Positions 31,771 through 35,707 of a stretch of DNA of 35,707 bases are shown one piece after another. The notes below the pieces were generated by a model. That model was not told the origin of the DNA. It did not search any database and saw nothing but the letters and a program-made list of their open reading frames with translations. The translations under genes and the position numbers were made by a program. This DNA is from an uncultured Clostridia bacterium (lineage in GTDB: Bacteria; Bacillota; Clostridia; Christensenellales; Borkfalkiaceae). Location: the NCBI GenBank assembly GCA_934247935.1, contig CAKQKE010000013.1, positions 1-35,707 of the forward strand. Reading direction: 5' to 3'. Within the stretch, counting starts at the first letter, position 1; each line of letters begins with the position of its first letter.

Positions 31771-31805
31771 GCGTAAAACGGTGTAAATTAAACACTGTTT
31801 TGCGC
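31771..31805. other. Palindrome upstream of the AraC gene
   Basis: A 14-bp stem with two G-T pairs (31771-31784 / 31792-31805) closes a 7-nt loop. It lies 124 bp before the AraC promoter in a 446-bp AT-rich gap that holds no gene. It could be an operator or a weak terminator. Confidence 0.4.
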
Positions 31806-31928
31806 GTTTTGCTTTATACGTATTGCGTAAACGTGGCAATTTAACCGCAAAACACAGTAAAACGGTTTTTAATTTTATGTGTGTTTTTGTACAAACGCAA
31901 AAATTTTTATTTTAATTATAAATTGATA

Positions 31929-31957
31929 TTGACATACAGCCGAAAAATGAATATAAT
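31929..31957 (+). promoter_or_regulatory. Promoter of the AraC-family gene
   Basis: TTGACA (31929-31934) and TATAAT (31952-31957) are perfect and 17 bp apart. The leader is about 70 nt. Confidence 0.82.
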
Positions 31958-32035
31958 TAAATATATATAAGCATTTTGCGGTAAATTTACCGTTAAAAGT
32001 GAGCATTATTTAATATTTTTAATCGAGGACAAGTA

Positions 32036-32938
32036 ATGACAAACAAAAAAACGAACAATAACGACGATTTATTATATTTTTCAAGTGAAACCGCATTTGC
32101 GCACACCAAGCAAGAAGAAATCAAATGCTTTATTACAAATGAAAAACCAACTGATTTACAATCCATAATCACGCCGTTCTGCATTAAGGCAATGGGCATA
32201 ACCCACCCCGACGGCAATTATTTTTACGAAAGGCGACTTAAAAACGAGTACTTGCTTGCATGTGTAATCGACGGCAAAGGCTACGTGGTAAAAAACAAGA
32301 CAAAACAAGTAATCGAAAATGGCGACGCATTCATTTTTCATCCCGATTTTAAATACAAATGCTACTCGGACAAGCAATCCCCTTTAAAAAAAGTCTGGGT
32401 TTGTTTTTCAAGCGAAGTTTTTACAACCGCCTTAAAAGCGTACGGGTTATACGGCGTTACGGTTTTTAAAAATGCAAAAGTAAAAGAATTTTTTGACAAA
32501 CTTTTATCCCTCGGCAAAAAATATGCGTGCAGTGAAGATTTTTCGGCAAAAGCGGGCGAAATTTTGCTTGAAATGCTCTCTTTTCTTTACATTTTACGCA
32601 TCGAAAAACCCCAACTTCCACACGCCGTCGAGCATTTAAAAACAAGACTTGACAATGCCGTTTACGGTAAAATCACGATTGAAGAAGTCTCCGACGAACT
32701 TAATTTGTCAAAAGCGCAACTTATTAAAGATTTTAAAAAATATTTTCAAGTCACGCCGTACAACTATTTGTTGAGTGCGAAAATTCAGACGGCAAAACGT
32801 CTTTTATATTTGACCGAAATGAGCGTACGAGATATTTCAAACTCGCTATGTTTTGCGGACGAACACTATTTTTCAAACGTTTTTAAAAAGAAAACCGACC
32901 TTACACCCTTGCAATACCGCAAGCAGTTCTGCGATTGA
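32036..32938 (+). CDS. AraC-family transcriptional regulator
   Basis: This 300-residue protein has an N-terminal cupin-like sensing domain (about 55-135, with YFYERRLKNEYLLACVIDGKG-like beta strands and NGDAFIFHPDFKY). A C-terminal AraC DNA-binding domain follows (about 205-298) with two helix-turn-helix units; the second has the family phrase VRDISNSLCFADEHYFSNVFKK and ends TPLQYRKQF. Such proteins usually sense sugars or glycan breakdown products. GAGGA lies 6 nt before the ATG. A consensus promoter precedes it, and a shared terminator follows. Confidence 0.92.
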   Translation: MTNKKTNNNDDLLYFSSETAFAHTKQEEIKCFITNEKPTDLQSIITPFCIKAMGITHPDGNYFYERRLKNEYLLACVIDGKGYVVKNKTKQVIENGDAFIFHPDFKYKCYSDKQSPLKKVWVCFSSEVFTTALKAYGLYGVTVFKNAKVKEFFDKLLSLGKKYACSEDFSAKAGEILLEMLSFLYILRIEKPQLPHAVEHLKTRLDNAVYGKITIEEVSDELNLSKAQLIKDFKKYFQVTPYNYLLSAKIQTAKRLLYLTEMSVRDISNSLCFADEHYFSNVFKKKTDLTPLQYRKQFCD

Positions 32939-33158
32939 AGTCAGATTAAAATTGCGGCTGAAAATTTTAAACTTGATAAAAATTTTGCCATATACTATAA
33001 ATTGCAAGCAAACAAACCTAAATTGCAACTAAAATTATACCCGAACGACTTATATCACAACCTATATTTTGCTCTGCTATACCCCGCAAAATTTAAATTA
33101 TGTAAACCGACAAATATATAAATTTGTTAAACGATAAATTTAAAAATATATAAAACGA

Positions 33159-33183
33159 CGCGCCTTATTTGCAATAAGGCGCG
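33159..33183. terminator. Bidirectional terminator between convergent araC-type and nifS genes
   Basis: The perfect 11-bp stem CGCGCCTTATT / AATAAGGCGCG closes a 3-nt loop. T-rich tails follow on both sides. It stands between the plus-strand regulator and the minus-strand cysteine desulfurase. Confidence 0.85.
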
Positions 33184-33202
33184 CCTTTATTTTAATTGAA
33201 TT

Positions 33203-34354
33203 TTACTTGTTTTTGTTTCTTATTTCGTTTACCTCGTCGATTAAAACCTTCAGGCAATAATCGACTTCTTCAATCGTGTTTTCCTTTCCGAAAGAAAACC
33301 TCACGCAACTTTTCGCTTGTTTTTCGTCAAGTCCCATACTCGTGAGCACGTGCGACGGAACGAGACTGCCCGACGAACATGCCGAACCCGACGATGCGGC
33401 TATTCCCTTTAAATCGAGTGCAAAAAGCAAAGTTTCGCCTTGCACTCCGTCGAAAAAGAAGTTGGCGTTCGACGGTAATCTGTTTTGCCTGTCTCCGATA
33501 AGTTTTACCCCGTCGATATTACTTTCGACGCCGTTTATAAACCTGTCTCTTAACGTTTTTACGTAATACGTATCTTGTAAAAGCGTCAAATTAGTGAGTC
33601 TGAACGCTTCGGCAAAACCTACAATGACTGGCACGTTTAAAGTGCCTCCCCTTCTGGTTCGTTCCTGATGACCGCCCGTGATTATGCTTGCAAGTTTAGT
33701 CCCGTTTTTGATATATAAAAACCCGATTCCTTTAGGTCCGTTGATTTTATGCGACGAAACGGACATTAAGTCCACGCCCAAATCGTTTACGTCGAGTTTA
33801 AACGCGCCCGAGGCTTGCACGCAGTCGCTGAAAAAAGTAATGCCCTTTTCTTTGGCTATGGCGGAAATCTCCCTTATCGGTTGAACCGTTCCCACCTCGT
33901 TGTTGGCGTACATTATCCCTATAAAAACTGTGTCTTTCCGTATGGCGTTTTTAATATCTTCAACGCTGACTATTCCCCTTTCGTCCACGGGAATATAGGT
34001 CACGCTAAAACCGTAAGTTTCGAGTTCTTTAGCCGTTTCGATTATGGAAGCGTGTTCTATGCACGACACGATTAAATGCTTTCCCTTTTCGGCGTTTATG
34101 TACGCGCTGCCCCTTAAAGCCCAGTTGTTCGCCTCCGTTCCGCCCGAAGTGAAGTAAATTTCGTTGGGTTTTGCCCCGATAATCGAAGCAATGGTATCGC
34201 GGGCATTGTCAACGGCGGTCATTGCATCTCTGCCGAAACCGTGTTGAGAATTGGCGTTGCCGTAAACGCAATCGAAATACGGCAGCATTTTTTTTAATAC
34301 TTTTTCATCCACTTTCGTCGTTGCGGCGTGGTCTAAATAAATTTTCCTTTCCAT
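33203..34354 (-). CDS. nifS: Cysteine desulfurase, NifS/IscS type
   Basis: This 383-residue PLP enzyme takes sulfur from cysteine for iron-sulfur clusters and tRNA thiolation. Visible features are the start IYLDHAATT, the PLP-stacking His101, Asp177 and Gln180, the Schiff-base Lys203 in SVSSHKINGPKG, and the active-site loop SSGSACSSGSL with Cys326. The long loop marks the class I (IscS/NifS) type. The ATG at 34354 has AAAGGA just before it. A longer reading up to 34465 would run through four 19-bp tandem repeats, which is unlikely to be coding. No scaffold gene is adjacent, so it may serve thiolation or a distant partner. Confidence 0.93.
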   Translation of the reverse strand: MERKIYLDHAATTKVDEKVLKKMLPYFDCVYGNANSQHGFGRDAMTAVDNARDTIASIIGAKPNEIYFTSGGTEANNWALRGSAYINAEKGKHLIVSCIEHASIIETAKELETYGFSVTYIPVDERGIVSVEDIKNAIRKDTVFIGIMYANNEVGTVQPIREISAIAKEKGITFFSDCVQASGAFKLDVNDLGVDLMSVSSHKINGPKGIGFLYIKNGTKLASIITGGHQERTRRGGTLNVPVIVGFAEAFRLTNLTLLQDTYYVKTLRDRFINGVESNIDGVKLIGDRQNRLPSNANFFFDGVQGETLLFALDLKGIAASSGSACSSGSLVPSHVLTSMGLDEKQAKSCVRFSFGKENTIEEVDYCLKVLIDEVNEIRNKNK

Positions 34355-34379
34355 ATTTTCCTTTTGCGTCGAATTTTTG

Positions 34380-34455
34380 TTTGCGCCGCGTATGATACTT
34401 TGCGTTGCGTATGACGTTTTGCACCGCGTACAATATTTTGCGTTGCGTATGACGT
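34380..34455. repeat. Four tandem 19-bp repeats upstream of nifS
   Basis: Units start at 34380, 34399, 34418 and 34437 with the consensus TTTGCGTTGCGTATGACGT; copies two and four are identical and a partial fifth begins at 34456. They sit 26 bp before the nifS start, in its leader. The 19-bp period is not a multiple of three, which speaks against coding. Confidence 0.85.
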
Positions 34456-34627
34456 TTTGCTTCACACCTATTGTGTAATGTCTTGCGCTAAATTTTGGTT
34501 GAACCGCAATGGTTTTTGCCTTGCGGAGAGTTGCGATTTTATTAATTTCTATCTACTACTTAAATTAAATAACTATATGAAAAACCAGCATTATACAAGT
34601 ATATACAACAACTAAATATAAATTTTC

Positions 34628-34828
34628 TTATTTGTTTAATTCATGCAAAAGTTTCGCTTCTTCTGACAAGTTTGTATTATCTGCAATTTCCCAAAATTTC
34701 TCTTCCGCATTTTCTTCATCATATTGCGAATTTATATCAATTAATTTTTTAATAAACTCTTCTTTCTCAAAACAATCTTTACATTGCGATAAGCCTTTAT
34801 TTATTATTTCAATTTCTTTATCTTTCAT
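34628..34828 (-). CDS. Small acidic helical protein (66 residues)
   Basis: I do not recognise this protein. It is nearly all helical, acidic, and carries a CxxC (SQCKDCFEKEE) that could bind metal or pair as a disulfide. It ends LSEEAKLLHELNK. A consensus promoter lies upstream, with a leader of about 125 nt. The ribosome binding site is weaker than usual (AAAGG). It is read towards nifS, 273 bp away. Confidence 0.65.
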   Translation of the reverse strand: MKDKEIEIINKGLSQCKDCFEKEEFIKKLIDINSQYDEENAEEKFWEIADNTNLSEEAKLLHELNK

Positions 34829-34958
34829 TGCCTTTCCACCCTTATATCATTACTTAAATTAATAAAAGTTTAATCTTTAAATTATTTTCAAAGCATTAAA
34901 CCCACCCTTCTTGAAAAAATACTGTAGCGTAAAACAATACGTTTACATTTCACAAATT

Positions 34959-34987
34959 ATTATAAAACAACACATATAAATTGTCAA
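34959..34987 (-). promoter_or_regulatory. Promoter of the 66-residue gene
   Basis: On the minus strand TTGACA (34982-34987) and TATAAT (34959-34964) are perfect and 17 bp apart. Confidence 0.78.
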
Positions 34988-35083
34988 ATATAAAGGATAA
35001 ATTGCCATGCAATTTCAACAACTCTTTATAGTGTTTAATAAAAACATTTTATCTTATAAACAAAATTACATTTAACTCAAAAT

Positions 35084-35133
35084 AAAAAACCGACGGCGAA
35101 ACAAACGGCATACGTTTGCAAGCAAGTCGGTTT
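35084..35133 (-). terminator. Terminator of the leucine-rich repeat gene
   Basis: AAACCGAC (35087-35094) pairs with GTCGGTTT (35126-35133), with an inner CAAACG / CGTTTG stem. Six T follow on the minus strand. It lies 35 nt after the stop codon. Confidence 0.82.
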
Positions 35134-35167
35134 AGTTTTTATTGAATTTTAGCGGTTGTTTTAATTT

Positions 35168-35707
35168 TTAGTTTTCCTTTTTCCAAATAACGAGCGTTTT
35201 GCCGTCGGTATCATAATGCCAATAATTGCCGTCATACCCCGTACCGTCCGCATTAAGCGTCGGCTCGATTTCGCTGTAATAATAACGGGTTGCCCTCGTT
35301 AAATTGGTATTATAACCATCGATATAAATCTTATTCCAATTTTCCGCAGAACCTTTATAGTAAATGGTTTTAAGTTCGCTACAATTACGGAACGCACAAA
35401 AACCAATTATCGCTACACTATCATGAATTGTTATTTCGTTAAGTCTGTCACAAAACTCAAACGCAGATCTGCCTATTGAGGTTACACTATTAGGTATTGT
35501 TATACTTGTAAGTCCGCTACAACCATAAAACGTATTTTCTCCAATTGAAGTTATACCGTCCGGTATTATTATATTTGTAAGGCTGTAACAATTATTGAAC
35601 GCAGAATCACCGATTGAAGTTACACTGTCGGGTATTGTTATACTTGTAAGTCCGCTACAACCATAAAACGTATTTTCTCCAATTGAAGTTATACCGTCCG
35701 GTATTAT
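35168..35707 (-). CDS. BspA-type leucine-rich repeat protein, C-terminal part
   Basis: This minus-strand gene enters from the right edge; 179 C-terminal residues are present and the start is outside the window. It holds 23-residue LRR_5 repeats with the phrases ITSIGENTFYGCSGLTSITIP and VTSIGDSAFNNC. The last repeats degenerate into TIYYKGSAENW and a final cap that ends LVIWKKEN with TAA at 35168-35170. BspA-like proteins are surface or secreted adhesins in gut and oral bacteria. A 77-bp block (35631-35707) repeats exactly at 35493-35569, a spacing of 138 bp or two repeats, which shows recent expansion. No C-terminal anchor is visible. Confidence 0.92.
   Translation of the reverse strand: MIPDGITSIGENTFYGCSGLTSITIPDSVTSIGDSAFNNCYSLTNIIIPDGITSIGENTFYGCSGLTSITIPNSVTSIGRSAFEFCDRLNEITIHDSVAIIGFCAFRNCSELKTIYYKGSAENWNKIYIDGYNTNLTRATRYYYSEIEPTLNADGTGYDGNYWHYDTDGKTLVIWKKEN

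Noticed and set aside
34355..34465. N-terminal extension of the cysteine desulfurase
   Set aside because: It would translate four 19-bp tandem repeats, the family starts at IYLDHAATT, and the ribosome binding site supports 34354.

Overview
The window looks like a piece of a low-GC Firmicutes chromosome, most likely an uncultured gut Clostridia. The evidence is AT-rich spacers, AAGGAG-type ribosome binding sites, an ATP-type phosphoenolpyruvate carboxykinase, lipoproteins with Gram-positive-style lipoboxes, a BspA-type leucine-rich repeat protein and an acyl-ACP thioesterase beside a DegV/FakB protein. No rRNA or other marker is present, so the taxon is inferred.

Layout. (1) 1-2276 is chromosome: pckA on the minus strand with its promoter and terminator. 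(2) 2277-25639 is an integrated element of 23,288 bp. It is bounded by a perfect 75-bp direct repeat, which covers the 3' end of a tRNA-Ala gene plus that gene's terminator. (3) 25619-25898 holds tRNA-Ala(CGC) and tRNA-Val(GAC). (4) 25899-35707 is chromosome again: an SGNH/DUF4886 lipoprotein, a thioesterase plus FakB-type pair, a membrane-anchored XRE regulator, an AraC regulator, a NifS-type cysteine desulfurase, a small protein and the C-terminal end of a leucine-rich repeat protein.

The element has four parts. The left end has a large serine recombinase and a LexA-like repressor with a consensus promoter and a palindromic operator candidate, followed by small regulatory or unknown genes. 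The core (7125-16339, plus strand) has lipoproteins, very small single-span membrane proteins, a protein with a signal peptide and a C-terminal membrane anchor, a 707-residue membrane-bound P-loop ATPase of the Zot/FtsK-HerA kind, and an HUH replication initiator. It ends in two strong DNA hairpins that could be the replication origin. A visibly AT-richer cargo block (about 16.4-20.5 kb) encodes a 1007-residue secreted protein with four PPC-like repeats and two small membrane proteins, behind a structured leader. The right arm (20.6-25.2 kb, minus strand) is a close-packed operon of conjugative-plasmid type establishment genes: PcfJ-like, a PcfK(AcrIIA9 family)-MutS domain I fusion, ArdA and several small unknown proteins.

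I found no relaxase, VirB4, terminase, portal, capsid or tail gene. The most economical reading is a filamentous-phage-like (inovirus-like) or related ssDNA element, integrated at tRNA-Ala, controlled by a LexA-type switch and carrying an anti-defence arm. That reading is inference: the HUH motifs, the P-loop, the membrane topologies, the hairpins and the att repeat are visible, but the coat and adhesin roles are guesses from size, topology and order.
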